The notes under the pieces: model-generated
Databases searched by the model: none
Told to the model about the DNA's origin: nothing
Seen by the model: only the letters and a program-made list of their open reading frames with translations
Shown here: piece by piece, positions 32,755 through 41,608 of the stretch
Layout: each line of letters begins with the position of its first letter
Position numbering within the stretch: the stretch's first letter is position 1
Source of the DNA: Flavobacteriales bacterium
Lineage (GTDB): Bacteria > Bacteroidota > Bacteroidia > Flavobacteriales_D > UBA2798
Direction of reading: 5' to 3'
Assembly: GCA_019694795.1 (NCBI GenBank)
Contig: JAIBBF010000024.1
Span: 1 to 47,219 of the forward strand
Length of the DNA stretch: 47,219 bases
Translations under genes and position numbers: made by a program

Positions 32755-33696
32755 ATGAGGATAGGTATTGACATAATGGGAGGCGATTTTGCCCCTGAAG
32801 CTACCACTACGGGAGCTATCGCAGCCAGAAAAGAACTTCCTGAAGATGTCAGGCTTGTTCTGATTGGTGATGAACCACAAATACGTTCCATTTTAGAAAG
32901 GGAGCAAGAAGATGTTTCGAAGTATGACATTGTGCATACTACGGAGGTCATTGGTATGGACGAACATCCAACACGCGCCTTGCCCCAAAAGCCTCAGTCG
33001 AGTATAGCGGTTGGATTCCGCATGCTGAAAGAAGGTAATTTGCATTCTTTTGCTTCTGCAGGAAACACCGGCGCCATGCTGGTAGGTTCCATTTTTAGCG
33101 TCAACAATGTCCCCGGCGTTATTCGTCCCTGTATCACTTCTATTCTTCCAAAATTCGAAGGTGGAATCAACATCATTCTGGATGTAGGTTCAAATGCCGA
33201 TTGCAAACCGGATGTATTATATCAGTTTGCGGTTTTGGGTTCAATTTACATTGAACAGGTTTACGGCGTAAAAAATCCGAAAGTGGGCTTGCTCAATATC
33301 GGAGAAGAACCTGAAAAAGGAAATCTGCTTGCTCAAAGCGCACATGCCTTAATGAAAGATTCAAAGGACTTCAATTTCATTGGTAATGTAGAAGGCAGAG
33401 ATTTGTTCCGCGACAAAGCCGACGTAATTGTTTGCGACGGATTTACAGGTAACGTAGCGCTCAAGGAAGCGGAAGGATTATACTGGCTCCTGCGCAAACG
33501 CGGTATCCGCGACGAATATTTCGATCGTTTTAACTACGAAAACTACGGCGGAACCCCGGTATTGGGGGTGAATTCCAATGTTATAATCGGTCATGGTATT
33601 TCTAATGCCACTGCAATCAAAAATATGATACTTTTGAGCAAGGATGTGGTGAACGCCGGCATCCCTGAAAAGATCAAAGGAGTTTTTGCAAAATGA
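32755..33696 (+). CDS. plsX: Phosphate acyltransferase PlsX
   Basis: 313 residues. It makes acyl-phosphate from acyl-ACP for phospholipid synthesis. [59 protein letters not shown] and [16 protein letters not shown] are the usual motifs. The stop overlaps the fabH start as ATGA, so the two enzymes are produced together. Confidence 0.97.
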   Translation: MRIGIDIMGGDFAPEATTTGAIAARKELPEDVRLVLIGDEPQIRSILEREQEDVSKYDIVHTTEVIGMDEHPTRALPQKPQSSIAVGFRMLKEGNLHSFASAGNTGAMLVGSIFSVNNVPGVIRPCITSILPKFEGGINIILDVGSNADCKPDVLYQFAVLGSIYIEQVYGVKNPKVGLLNIGEEPEKGNLLAQSAHALMKDSKDFNFIGNVEGRDLFRDKADVIVCDGFTGNVALKEAEGLYWLLRKRGIRDEYFDRFNYENYGGTPVLGVNSNVIIGHGISNATAIKNMILLSKDVVNAGIPEKIKGVFAK

Positions 33697-34691
33697 CCAA
33701 GATTACTGCTGCCATAACTGCTGTTGGAGGATATGTTCCTGAATATGTTCTTACCAATGAAGAACTGTCTACCATGGTAGATACCAACGACGAATGGATC
33801 CGCACGCGAACCGGAATTTCTGAGCGGAGAATTCTTAAAGGAGAAGGCAGGGCTTTGTCCGACATCTGTGTGGAAGCGGTAAAACAAATTCTTGAAAAGA
33901 AAAAAATTGCTCCCGAAGAAATCGATATGCTCATCATCGGCACCATTACCGGTGATTATTCATTCCCCTCTACTTCCAATGTAGTTTGCGATAAACTCGG
34001 ATTAAAAAATGCCTGGGGATTTGACCTCTCGGCGGCTTGTTCCGGATTTATTTATGCACTTTCCACCGGCGCTCAATTCATTGAAACCGGACGATATAAA
34101 AAAGTGATTGTTGTGGGAGCGGATGTAATGTCGACCATCCTCAATTACGAAGACCGCGCAACCTGTGTTATTTTCGGAGATGGGGGAGGAGCGGTATTGC
34201 TCGAACCTAACGAAGAAGGTTACGGAATTAAAGATTTTATTCTCCGTGCAGATGGAGCAGGAAGAAATTATCTCTGCCAACCCGCCGGAGGTTCTATGAT
34301 GCCGCCTTCGCACGAAACCATTGATAAAAAATTGCATTACGTTTTTCAGGAAGGTAAAACGGTATTCAAGTTTGCCGTAACCAACATGGCCGATGTTTCT
34401 GCCGAGATCATGGAGAAAAACCATCTCAGCGCAAACGATGTGGCATGGCTGGCACCGCATCAGGCCAATCTTCGAATTATCGACGCCACTGCTGAACGTA
34501 TGGGGTTGGATAAGTCGAAGGTAATGGTCAATATTGAAAAATACGGAAATACCACCGCAGGTACCATTCCACTTTTGCTCTGGGAATGGGAAAACAAACT
34601 TCATAAAGGGGATAATTTAATTTTATCTGCTTTTGGTGGAGGCTTTACCTGGGGAGCTGTATATTTGAAGTGGGCTTACGAACCGAATTAA
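33693..34691 (+). CDS. fabH: 3-oxoacyl-ACP synthase III
   Basis: 332 residues. It starts fatty acid chains by condensing an acyl-CoA with malonyl-ACP. The catalytic triad is visible as Cys116 ([13 protein letters not shown]), His256 ([11 protein letters not shown]) and Asn286 ([13 protein letters not shown]). The N-terminal [16 protein letters not shown] also matches FabH. In Bacteroidota this enzyme often takes branched primers, which cannot be decided here. Its start overlaps plsX, and accB follows after 23 bp. Confidence 0.97.
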   Translation: MTKITAAITAVGGYVPEYVLTNEELSTMVDTNDEWIRTRTGISERRILKGEGRALSDICVEAVKQILEKKKIAPEEIDMLIIGTITGDYSFPSTSNVVCDKLGLKNAWGFDLSAACSGFIYALSTGAQFIETGRYKKVIVVGADVMSTILNYEDRATCVIFGDGGGAVLLEPNEEGYGIKDFILRADGAGRNYLCQPAGGSMMPPSHETIDKKLHYVFQEGKTVFKFAVTNMADVSAEIMEKNHLSANDVAWLAPHQANLRIIDATAERMGLDKSKVMVNIEKYGNTTAGTIPLLLWEWENKLHKGDNLILSAFGGGFTWGAVYLKWAYEPN

Positions 34692-34714
34692 TTGCTTAAT
34701 CAAAAACCATTCAT

Positions 34715-35200
34715 ATGGAACTTAACGAAATACAGGATCTGATCAAGTTTGTTTCTAAATCGGGAGTTACCGAAGTAGAAATCGAGAAAAAAGATTTTAA
34801 AATCGTGATCCGCGCTAAAGCGAATGTTGTGCAAACTACCGTACAGGCTGCACCTCAGGTGGTAGCTGCTGCTCCGGTTCAACAAGTGATTGCTGCAACT
34901 CCTGTAGCACCTGCTGCCGATGCACCAAAAACTCCGGCCACCAATGCCGATGATGCTAAATACATCACTGTAAAATCGCCAATGATCGGAACATTTTACC
35001 GTTCTCCTGGTCCTGATAAACCTGCATTTGTAAGTGTTGGTGATACCATCAAGGCCGGTGATAAAATTTGCATCATCGAGGCAATGAAATTATTCAACGA
35101 GATTGAAGCTGAGGTTTCCGGAAAAATTGTAAAAGTTCTGGTTGACGATGCAAAACCGGTTGAATATGATCAACCACTTTTCCTTGTTGATCCTGCTTAA
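34715..35200 (+). CDS. accB: Acetyl-CoA carboxylase biotin carboxyl carrier protein
   Basis: 161 residues. It carries biotin between the carboxylase and the carboxyltransferase. The N-terminal helix ([20 protein letters not shown]) is followed by an Ala/Pro/Val linker (about 40-80) and the biotinyl domain, with the target lysine in [13 protein letters not shown] at residue 125. It follows fabH and precedes accC, with a hairpin in the 56-bp gap. Confidence 0.97.
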   Translation: MELNEIQDLIKFVSKSGVTEVEIEKKDFKIVIRAKANVVQTTVQAAPQVVAAAPVQQVIAATPVAPAADAPKTPATNADDAKYITVKSPMIGTFYRSPGPDKPAFVSVGDTIKAGDKICIIEAMKLFNEIEAEVSGKIVKVLVDDAKPVEYDQPLFLVDPA

Positions 35201-35215
35201 TCGATTCTGAATTAG

Positions 35216-35240
35216 GACCGCACTCGTTGCGGTCTTTCTC
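35216..35240 (+). terminator. Possible attenuator between accB and accC
   Basis: GACCGCA and TGCGGTC pair perfectly around CTCGT, followed by TTTCTC. The U-run is short, so this would be a weak or partial terminator, able to lower accC relative to accB. Confidence 0.5.
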
Positions 35241-35256
35241 ATTTAAAGCAAAAACA

Positions 35257-36666
35257 ATGGCTATTTTTAAAAAGTCAGGCTCATCTTCTTCGAAAAAATC
35301 GAAAGATGACTCTAGCAAAATGTTTAAGAAAATTCTGATTGCCAACCGCGGTGAAATCGCATTGCGCGTAATTCGCACCTGTAAGGAAATGGGCATTCAA
35401 ACTGTTGCCGTGTATTCTACGGCCGATAAAGATTCATTGCATGTTCGTTTCGCTGATGAAGCAGTATGTATCGGACCTCCACCGAGTAAAGATTCGTACC
35501 TGAACATGTCGCGCATCATCGCAGCTGCCGAAATTACCAATGCAGATGCCATTCACCCGGGCTATGGATTCCTTTCCGAAAATTCGAAATTCTCGAAGAT
35601 TTGTCAGGACCATAACATCAAATTTATCGGAGCAACGCCTTATCAAATTGATTCGATGGGTGACAAAGCCTCGGCAAAAGACACGATGAAAAAAGCGGGT
35701 GTTCCTGTTATTCCCGGTAGCGATGGATTATTGGAAGATCTTGCTGAAGCGAAAAAAATTGCGGCTAAGATTAAGTATCCCGTTATTCTGAAAGCAACTG
35801 CCGGTGGTGGTGGAAAAGGAATGCGCGTAGTGTGGAAAGAAGAAGATCTTGAAAACGCATGGGATTCTGCACGTCAGGAAGCCGGTGCTGCATTTGGAAA
35901 CGATGGTGTTTACATGGAGAAATTCATTGAAGAACCACGCCACATCGAAATCCAGGTAGCGGGCGACCAATACGGAAATGCATGTCACCTTTCCGAACGC
36001 GATTGTTCTATTCAACGCCGGCATCAAAAACTGGTAGAAGAAACACCTTCTCCGTTTATGACGCCTGAACTTCGTAAGAAAATGGGAGATGCAGCCATTA
36101 AAGCAGTTAAAGCAATTCAATACGAAGGAGTGGGGACGATAGAATTTTTGGTGGACAAACACCGTAATTTCTATTTCATGGAAATGAATACACGTATCCA
36201 GGTGGAACATACCATCACCGAAGAGGTGATCGATTATGACCTGGTGAAAGAGCAGATTAAAATTGCTGCAGGTGTAGCTATCTCCGGTAAAAACTACGAA
36301 CCACAATTACACGCCATTCAGTGTCGTATTAACGCCGAAGATCCATTCCGAAACTTTGCTCCGTCACCGGGTAAAATCACGAATTACCATTGTCCGGGCG
36401 GACACGGTATCCGTATCGATACCCATGTGTATGCCGGTTATATTATTCCCCCGAACTATGATTCGATGGTTGGAAAATTAATTACCGTAGCACGTACACG
36501 TGAAGAAGCGATTACAAAAATGCAACGTGCGCTGGATGAATACATCATTGAGGGAATTAAAACCACCATTCCGTTCCATCAGGCACTATTGAAAAACGAA
36601 GATTTCAGAAAAGGAAATTTCACCACTAAATTTGTGGAGGAATTCTGGAATCCTGAAAAGAAATAA
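35257..36666 (+). CDS. accC: Biotin carboxylase subunit of acetyl-CoA carboxylase
   Basis: 469 residues from the ATG at 35257. It carboxylates biotin on AccB using ATP and bicarbonate. The usual start ([20 protein letters not shown]) lies 21 residues further in, at 35320; the extra region is a Ser/Lys-rich stretch. I chose 35257 because it follows an A-rich leader, but 35320 is a fair alternative. The ATP-grasp motifs [15 protein letters not shown] and [19 protein letters not shown], the [17 protein letters not shown] active-site strand and [18 protein letters not shown] are all present. A strong terminator follows, ending the cluster. Confidence 0.96.
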   Translation: MAIFKKSGSSSSKKSKDDSSKMFKKILIANRGEIALRVIRTCKEMGIQTVAVYSTADKDSLHVRFADEAVCIGPPPSKDSYLNMSRIIAAAEITNADAIHPGYGFLSENSKFSKICQDHNIKFIGATPYQIDSMGDKASAKDTMKKAGVPVIPGSDGLLEDLAEAKKIAAKIKYPVILKATAGGGGKGMRVVWKEEDLENAWDSARQEAGAAFGNDGVYMEKFIEEPRHIEIQVAGDQYGNACHLSERDCSIQRRHQKLVEETPSPFMTPELRKKMGDAAIKAVKAIQYEGVGTIEFLVDKHRNFYFMEMNTRIQVEHTITEEVIDYDLVKEQIKIAAGVAISGKNYEPQLHAIQCRINAEDPFRNFAPSPGKITNYHCPGGHGIRIDTHVYAGYIIPPNYDSMVGKLITVARTREEAITKMQRALDEYIIEGIKTTIPFHQALLKNEDFRKGNFTTKFVEEFWNPEKK

Positions 36667-36684
36667 GACGCATACATAACAAAG

Positions 36685-36712
36685 ACCCCGGAAGCGATTT
36701 CGGGGTTTTTTT
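36685..36712 (+). terminator. Intrinsic terminator after accC
   Basis: ACCCCGGAA pairs with TTTCGGGGT (one G-T pair) around a GCGA tetraloop, followed by a run of T. It closes the yceD-accC transcript. Confidence 0.9.
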
Positions 36713-36790
36713 ATGTCCTTACCAATGATGAACGCAGAATTCGTTTTGAATTGTGCGCTTTTTTTCTTCCTTTTGGTAAAATCATTCCTT

Positions 36791-38080
36791 ATGAAATACC
36801 AGGCTATTAATCCGAAATTGTTTATCGACAACCGCAAGCGTTTTGCAGCAATGTTAAAGCCCGGCGGAATAGCCGTATTTAATTCGAACGATTTATTGCC
36901 GACCAATGCCGACGGACATATGTTGTTCCGTCAGAATAACGATCTGTTTTATTTAAGTGGCATTGATCAGGAAGAAAGCATTTTGGTTTTGTTTCCCCAC
37001 GCGCATGATCCTGCACATCGCGAAGTGTTGTTTTTAAAAGAAACAAGCGACGAAATTGCTATTTGGGAAGGTGCAAAACACAGTAAGAAATCGGCCTATG
37101 AAGCCTCGGGAATAAAAACTGTTTACTGGTTGCAACATTTCGAAAAGGTATTTAAACAATTAGTCTGCGAAGCCGATTCCATTTACCTCAACACCAATGA
37201 ACATTTACGCGCGGTGATTGAAACGGAAACACGCGATACACGATTTATTCAATGGATAAAAACAAATTATCCGCTTCACTCGCTGGAACGTGTTGCTCCT
37301 ATTATGCACCAATTGCGCAGTGTGAAATCGGGACTCGAAATTGAGCTGATGCAAACGGCGATTGATATTACGGAAAAAGGTTTCCGTCGCGTGTTGGAAT
37401 TTGTAAAACCGGGCGTGATGGAATATGAAATTGAAGCAGAATTCATTCACGAATTTGTGCGCAACCGTTCACGTGGATTTTCTTATACGCCGATTATTGC
37501 AAGCGGATTTAATGCCTGTGTGTTGCATTATATCGACAACAACCAGGAGTGTAAAGCAGGTGATGTGATATTGCTTGATGTGGGAGCTGAATACGCTAAT
37601 TACGCGGCCGATATGACGCGCTGCATTCCCGTTTCAGGTCGTTTTACTGATCGTCAGAAAGCAGTTTACAATGCGGTTCACCGTGTGATGAAAGAAGCCA
37701 TGAAGATGTTACGTCCGGGAACCATGCTGGCCGATTATCATAAGGAAGTGGGAAAAGTGATGGAGAGTGAGTTATTGGGACTTGGACTATTAAGTAAAAC
37801 AGATATTGCCAATCAAAATCCGGAGTGGCCGGCGTATAAAAAATATTTTATGCATGGCACTTCACACTTTTTAGGATTGGATGTTCACGACGTGGGATTA
37901 TGGCATAAACCCATTCAACCCGGAATGGTTTTCACCGTTGAACCCGGAATTTATATCCGCGAAGAAAGTTTGGGTATTCGTCTTGAAAATAACATCATGG
38001 TTACCGAAAGTTCGCCGCGCGATTTAATGGCTAATATTCCTCTTGAGGCCGATGAAATTGAAAGCCTGATGAATCGCTGA
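36791..38080 (+). CDS. pepP: Xaa-Pro aminopeptidase (M24B family)
   Basis: 429 residues from the ATG at 36791; the frame also has an ATG at 36713, but that would put 26 hydrophobic residues ahead of a typical start and lies in the accC terminator. It removes N-terminal residues before proline. The N-terminal creatinase-like domain is followed by the dimetal site: DVGAEYANYAADMTR (two Asp), HGTSHFLGLDVHDVG (His), TVEPGIYI (Glu) and GIRLENNIMVT (Glu). The stop overlaps the next start (TGATG), so the hydrolase is coupled to it. Confidence 0.93.
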   Translation: MKYQAINPKLFIDNRKRFAAMLKPGGIAVFNSNDLLPTNADGHMLFRQNNDLFYLSGIDQEESILVLFPHAHDPAHREVLFLKETSDEIAIWEGAKHSKKSAYEASGIKTVYWLQHFEKVFKQLVCEADSIYLNTNEHLRAVIETETRDTRFIQWIKTNYPLHSLERVAPIMHQLRSVKSGLEIELMQTAIDITEKGFRRVLEFVKPGVMEYEIEAEFIHEFVRNRSRGFSYTPIIASGFNACVLHYIDNNQECKAGDVILLDVGAEYANYAADMTRCIPVSGRFTDRQKAVYNAVHRVMKEAMKMLRPGTMLADYHKEVGKVMESELLGLGLLSKTDIANQNPEWPAYKKYFMHGTSHFLGLDVHDVGLWHKPIQPGMVFTVEPGIYIREESLGIRLENNIMVTESSPRDLMANIPLEADEIESLMNR

Positions 38081-38898
38081 TGAAGGCATCGTTTACCGTT
38101 TTTAATTCTAAAAAAATCCGTTATTACACCGAAGGCCATGCAAGTCATTGCGTTGTGCTGTTGCATGGATTTCTGGAATCATCACTGATCTGGGAAGATT
38201 TTTCTGCTGTTTTTTCCAAATCGTACAAAGTGATTTGTGTCGATTTAGCGGGCCATGGCGAATCGGAGTCGCTGGCTGAGGTGAATAGTATGAATTTAAT
38301 GGCAGATGCTGTGGTAAGTGTGTTGCGTGAAGAAAAAGTGAAATCGGCCATTGTTCTTGGTCACTCCATGGGTGGTTACGTTGCTCTTGCATTGGCCGAT
38401 CGCTATTCGGAATTTTGTAAAGGAATTGTATTGTTGAATTCTACGGTGTTTGCCGACAGTGAAGAAAAAAAGGCAGATCGTCTCCGTGCTATACGCGTTC
38501 TTGAAATGAACCCGCGCGTTTTTATCAGCGAAGCGATTCCGAATTTATTTGCCAAACAGAATCTCCATTTGTTTATTGAAGAAATTGAATTGATCAAAAA
38601 ACTGGCTTTGCTAACAAGTACGCAAGGCGCAGCTGCATGTTTACGCGGAATGCGCGAACGGGAAGATAAACGATCTGTATTAAGCAAGGGCCGTTTTCCG
38701 GTAATGGTATTAGCAGGTAAATATGATAATGTGGTGCCGGAAGAAAAATCGAAAGAAATGTTCGAATCAGGAACACGGGTGCAAGGAGTGATTTTGACGA
38801 ATAGCGGACATATGTCCTTCATTGAAGAGAGAGATGCATGCATCCACCACCTCAGTGATTTTTTTAAGGAAGTGTTTTCTATTCCGGATAATAGATAA
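38080..38898 (+). CDS. Alpha/beta hydrolase
   Basis: 272 residues. The nucleophile elbow GHSMGG (Ser96), the oxyanion-side LLHGFLES, an acidic residue in GKYDNVVPEEKS and the final histidine in NSGHMSFIEE form a complete catalytic set. The substrate is unknown; esterase or similar roles are possible. Its start overlaps the stop of the M24 peptidase, and its end overlaps the convergent gene at 38879 by 20 bp. Confidence 0.92.
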   Translation: MKASFTVFNSKKIRYYTEGHASHCVVLLHGFLESSLIWEDFSAVFSKSYKVICVDLAGHGESESLAEVNSMNLMADAVVSVLREEKVKSAIVLGHSMGGYVALALADRYSEFCKGIVLLNSTVFADSEEKKADRLRAIRVLEMNPRVFISEAIPNLFAKQNLHLFIEEIELIKKLALLTSTQGAAACLRGMREREDKRSVLSKGRFPVMVLAGKYDNVVPEEKSKEMFESGTRVQGVILTNSGHMSFIEERDACIHHLSDFFKEVFSIPDNR

Positions 38899-39172
38899 AT
38901 GGGTATTTCACCAAATCTGAACCATCAATCAGATAGAGAGTATAATTTCCTTTTCGAAGTGATGTAACATCAATCGTGTTTTCCGCTTGTTCGGCATTTA
39001 ATTCGCCTTTTAACATCACTTGTCCGTTCGGATTGGAAATATCGTAAATCAACATGCCCGATTTAGCAGTGTAGAAAATATACATCACGCCACCTTCGGT
39101 GCGCACCTTCAGGCTGGGATCCGTAACAGCGGAATGTCGTCCTCTCATCATATCTTTTAAAATATCGAGCAT
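38879..39172 (-). CDS. Small conserved-looking protein, sorting-domain-like strand pattern
   Basis: 97 residues without a signal peptide. A short helix (MLDILKDMMRGRH) is followed by beta strands: VMYIFYTAKSGMLIYDIS, then NTIDVTSLRKGNYTLYLIDG near the end. That spacing echoes T9SS type A tails, but there is no ectodomain and no signal, so I do not call it a sorting domain. It overlaps the alpha/beta hydrolase gene by 20 bp at its 3' end. Function is unknown. Confidence 0.65.
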   Translation of the reverse strand: MLDILKDMMRGRHSAVTDPSLKVRTEGGVMYIFYTAKSGMLIYDISNPNGQVMLKGELNAEQAENTIDVTSLRKGNYTLYLIDGSDLVKYPFIYYPE

Positions 39173-39381
39173 TTTTGGTTCAGGTCTTTCTACGTTACAA
39201 AAGACGAAATATGTTGCTAAAAGGCACTAGCCAAAAATGGTTATTTTGCCCAATCCCGCTTTTTTACCCACTAATCAGGGTCAACACCCGTTGAAGGAGG
39301 TAAAAAATGCAGATACACCTTTTCTAATACGGTTTAGCAAGGATTATACCAAAGACTCACCTAAACGTTCATTAAACAAAA

Positions 39382-39405
39382 AAAACCAGCATTAAGCTGG
39401 TTTTT
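39382..39405. terminator. Bidirectional intrinsic terminator
   Basis: AAAACCAGC pairs with GCTGGTTTT around ATTAA, with A- and T-runs on both sides. It mainly serves the minus-strand gene ending at 39424. The 250 bp between 39173 and 39423 otherwise hold no gene that I can support. Confidence 0.85.
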
Positions 39406-39423
39406 CTATCGATGAACCGGAGA

Positions 39424-40143
39424 TTATCGACTCTGATCGGCTAACTCCTTCGGATTGGAAGAGGAAATTTCGAGGATGCGGGCGAGCGGGAGGGCTTCGT
39501 TGTTTTTCGACCAGGCGCTGAGGGCGACGGATTGTAATCCTTTTTGCTGAAGAAGTTCGATGTAAACTTCGGCTTCTTCCGGACTATTAAATCTTCCGAA
39601 AATACACATCTCTTTTCCGGCGGAATTAACCACCATCTGAAGTGTTTTTCCTAATTCGAAAAATACATCAACTGTTTTCGCATCGGTGAAATCGATCGTT
39701 ATGGCATAATAATAATCATGTTGTTGTACGAGGGATAAAAGTGAATCCATTTTTTGTACGCTGATACTTTGTGTTGCTGCATTGGAGTTAAGGTGATTAA
39801 TGGCATCTGCAGTGGGGATTTCTTTTTTATCGAGATAGGCGATGACATTTACATTGGTAAATCCCATTTCCATTAAACGGTTTCTTTCCCGTTGAGCTTT
39901 GATGAAATCGGAATACATCCCCATTTCGCTGATGTTGCCATCGGTATGTACGGGAGCAAAATATTTCATGGATTTTTCGGCGAGTAAAATTTCGTTTTTA
40001 TCAGCTCTTAACCGGAAGATAAGACCTGCAGGCAATGCAGCTGAAGAAGGGTTTGAAAAAGCAAGTTGAATTTGAAGTACGAGTGTTACCAACAAAATTG
40101 CTTTACGGAAAAAATGAGATACGGAGGTAGAAATAGCGTTCAT
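39424..40143 (-). CDS. Secreted SPOR-like protein
   Basis: 239 residues from the ATG at 40143; the upstream TTG is not needed. A signal peptide or anchor (FFRKAILLVTLVLQIQLAFS) is followed by two regions with SPOR-like spacing: GLIFRLRADKN and ERNRLMEMGFTNVNVIAYLD, then YYYAITIDF and EEAEVYIELLQQKGLQSVAL. SPOR domains bind denuded peptidoglycan in other bacteria, and here the similarity is weak. The final codons are C-rich (15 of 22 around 39470-39545). A terminator follows. Periplasmic location is inferred. Confidence 0.7.
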   Translation of the reverse strand: MNAISTSVSHFFRKAILLVTLVLQIQLAFSNPSSAALPAGLIFRLRADKNEILLAEKSMKYFAPVHTDGNISEMGMYSDFIKAQRERNRLMEMGFTNVNVIAYLDKKEIPTADAINHLNSNAATQSISVQKMDSLLSLVQQHDYYYAITIDFTDAKTVDVFFELGKTLQMVVNSAGKEMCIFGRFNSPEEAEVYIELLQQKGLQSVALSAWSKNNEALPLARILEISSSNPKELADQSR

Positions 40144-40224
40144 GACTTCAGAGTTTAATCGGTTCAACAATCACATTCGGATTCGTAAATCCGGCTTGAA
40201 GACAAAATCAGGGCTAGCTCTGGT

Positions 40225-40251
40225 TCCGGATTCCTTCGGGTGGAATCCGGA
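40225..40251. repeat. Perfect 10-bp inverted repeat (TCCGGATTCC / GGAATCCGGA)
   Basis: The stem is perfect with a 7-nt loop (TTCGGGT). Neighbouring smaller hairpins are CGGATT-CGTA-AATCCG at 40178 and CCGGTT-GGTTT-AACCGG at 40260. No T-run follows, so these are not terminators. Confidence 0.8.
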
Positions 40252-40621
40252 TTTGGTTTCCGGTTGGTTTAACCGGATTTTCGGGCGCATGGTTCAGATT
40301 TTTCGACCAGCATTTCCCTGGCTTCTACCAAAAACGGTTTCGTTTATTTTAGTATGCATGCATAACAAAAACAGGATCTGCTCCTGTTGGTTTTGCATCC
40401 GATAAGCAGAATATTTGGCAATTTTTGCATAAAGAAAAATTAAGTTTGGTTAAAGAGCGATCATTAAAAATGAATTGCCGGATATAGGGGTACAGACCAA
40501 TTTTTAAGGTTTCTTAATCCAGAAAGGGAGGGAATCAGTTGGTTAAGTTCGATCTGTAATTATAAATTATTTTTATGTAAAATATAATTAATATAAATAA
40601 AAAGATATGAATAATTGCACT

Positions 40622-40629
40622 TAGGTTTG
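40622..40629 (+). promoter_or_regulatory. Promoter -7 box of the SbtA-like gene
   Basis: TAGGTTTG matches TAnnTTTG, 18 bp upstream of the ATG at 40648. A clear -33 TTG is lacking. Confidence 0.45.
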
Positions 40630-40647
40630 CGGCCGAGAAAATGCGAT

Positions 40648-41607
40648 ATGCAAACTGATTTATTGATTTCGAATTTAACCAACCCGGCATTTTTATTTTT
40701 TGTGTTGGGAATTCTGGCGGTACTCATCAAAAGCGATCTGGAGATTCCGTCGACCTCTTCTAAGTTTATTTCCATGTATTTGCTTTTTGCAATTGGGTTT
40801 AAGGGGGGACAAGAACTTTCGCATGAGGAATTTTCCGGTGAGATTGTTAATTCCATTGTACTTGCGCTGATTTTATCGCTGGCCATTCCGGTTTATACCT
40901 TTTTTATTTTACGAAGAAAATTAAATGTGTATGACGCCGGTGCCATTGCTGCTGCTTATGGATCGGTGAGTGCTGTTACTTTTGTTACTTCCGTTAGCTA
41001 CCTCGAATTGTTAGGTAAATCATTTCATGGTCACATGGTGGCAATAATGGCTTTAATGGAAGCACCTGCAATTATTGCGGGATTGTTTTTGTTATCGCGT
41101 TTTTCTGAAGAAAAAAATACGGCAGTTTCTAAACGGGAAGTTATCCGTCATTCCCTCACCAATGGAAGCGTGGTGCTAATTTTGGGCAGCTTGCTGATTG
41201 GCTATTTTTCAGATGCGGGTCAGGCCGAAGGAATCAAGCCTTTTACCAATGATATTTTTAAAGGATTTTTGGCCATCTTTTTATTAGACATGGGGATTAC
41301 CAGTGGTAAAAATCTTTCTTCATTAAAAAATTACGGTTGGTTTCCCTATGCATTTGCCATCCTCATTCCTTTAGTGAATGGCGTTGCGGTTGCCTGGTTG
41401 AGTGCATTGGTAAGTCCGGTTCCGGAAAACAGATTTATGTTTGGAATTCTGGCGGCTAGTGCATCCTATATTGCTGTGCCTGCTGCCATGCGCATTGCCA
41501 ACCCGAAAGCGAATCCGGGAATATATTTGCCTATGTCACTAGCCATAACATTTCCGGTTAATATCACCATTGGTATGCCGCTTTATTGGGCAGTGGCCAA
41601 TTGGTAA
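40648..41607 (+). CDS. Sodium-dependent bicarbonate transporter family permease (SbtA-like)
   Basis: 319 residues from the ATG at 40648. About ten membrane helices in two halves are apparent. Family motifs are AIGFKGGQELSHEEF, AIAAAYGSVSAVTFVTS, HGHMVAIMALMEAPAIIAG, LLDMGITSGKNL, ASASYIAVPAAMRIANPKAN and ITFPVNITIGMPLYW, which match cyanobacterial SbtA and its relatives. SbtA imports bicarbonate with sodium. No SbtB regulator or carbonic anhydrase is adjacent. In a heterotroph the bicarbonate could feed carboxylases such as AccC, but that link is inference. It converges on the PurF-like gene with one base between stops. Confidence 0.9.
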   Translation: MQTDLLISNLTNPAFLFFVLGILAVLIKSDLEIPSTSSKFISMYLLFAIGFKGGQELSHEEFSGEIVNSIVLALILSLAIPVYTFFILRRKLNVYDAGAIAAAYGSVSAVTFVTSVSYLELLGKSFHGHMVAIMALMEAPAIIAGLFLLSRFSEEKNTAVSKREVIRHSLTNGSVVLILGSLLIGYFSDAGQAEGIKPFTNDIFKGFLAIFLLDMGITSGKNLSSLKNYGWFPYAFAILIPLVNGVAVAWLSALVSPVPENRFMFGILAASASYIAVPAAMRIANPKANPGIYLPMSLAITFPVNITIGMPLYWAVANW

Positions 41608-41608
41608 A

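Larger units (their letters stand above)
40144..40647. other. Intergenic region with three CCGG-cored hairpins
   Basis: About 500 bp between divergent genes with no supported ORF. Three hairpins lie at 40178-40193, 40225-40251 and 40260-40276. The remainder is AT-rich, with an sbtA promoter box at 40622. Confidence 0.6.

Noticed and set aside
39294-39327. AAGGAGG followed by a six-codon ATG frame on the plus strand
   Set aside because: A strong Shine-Dalgarno motif is atypical here, no downstream plus-strand gene exists that a leader peptide could control, and chance is likely.
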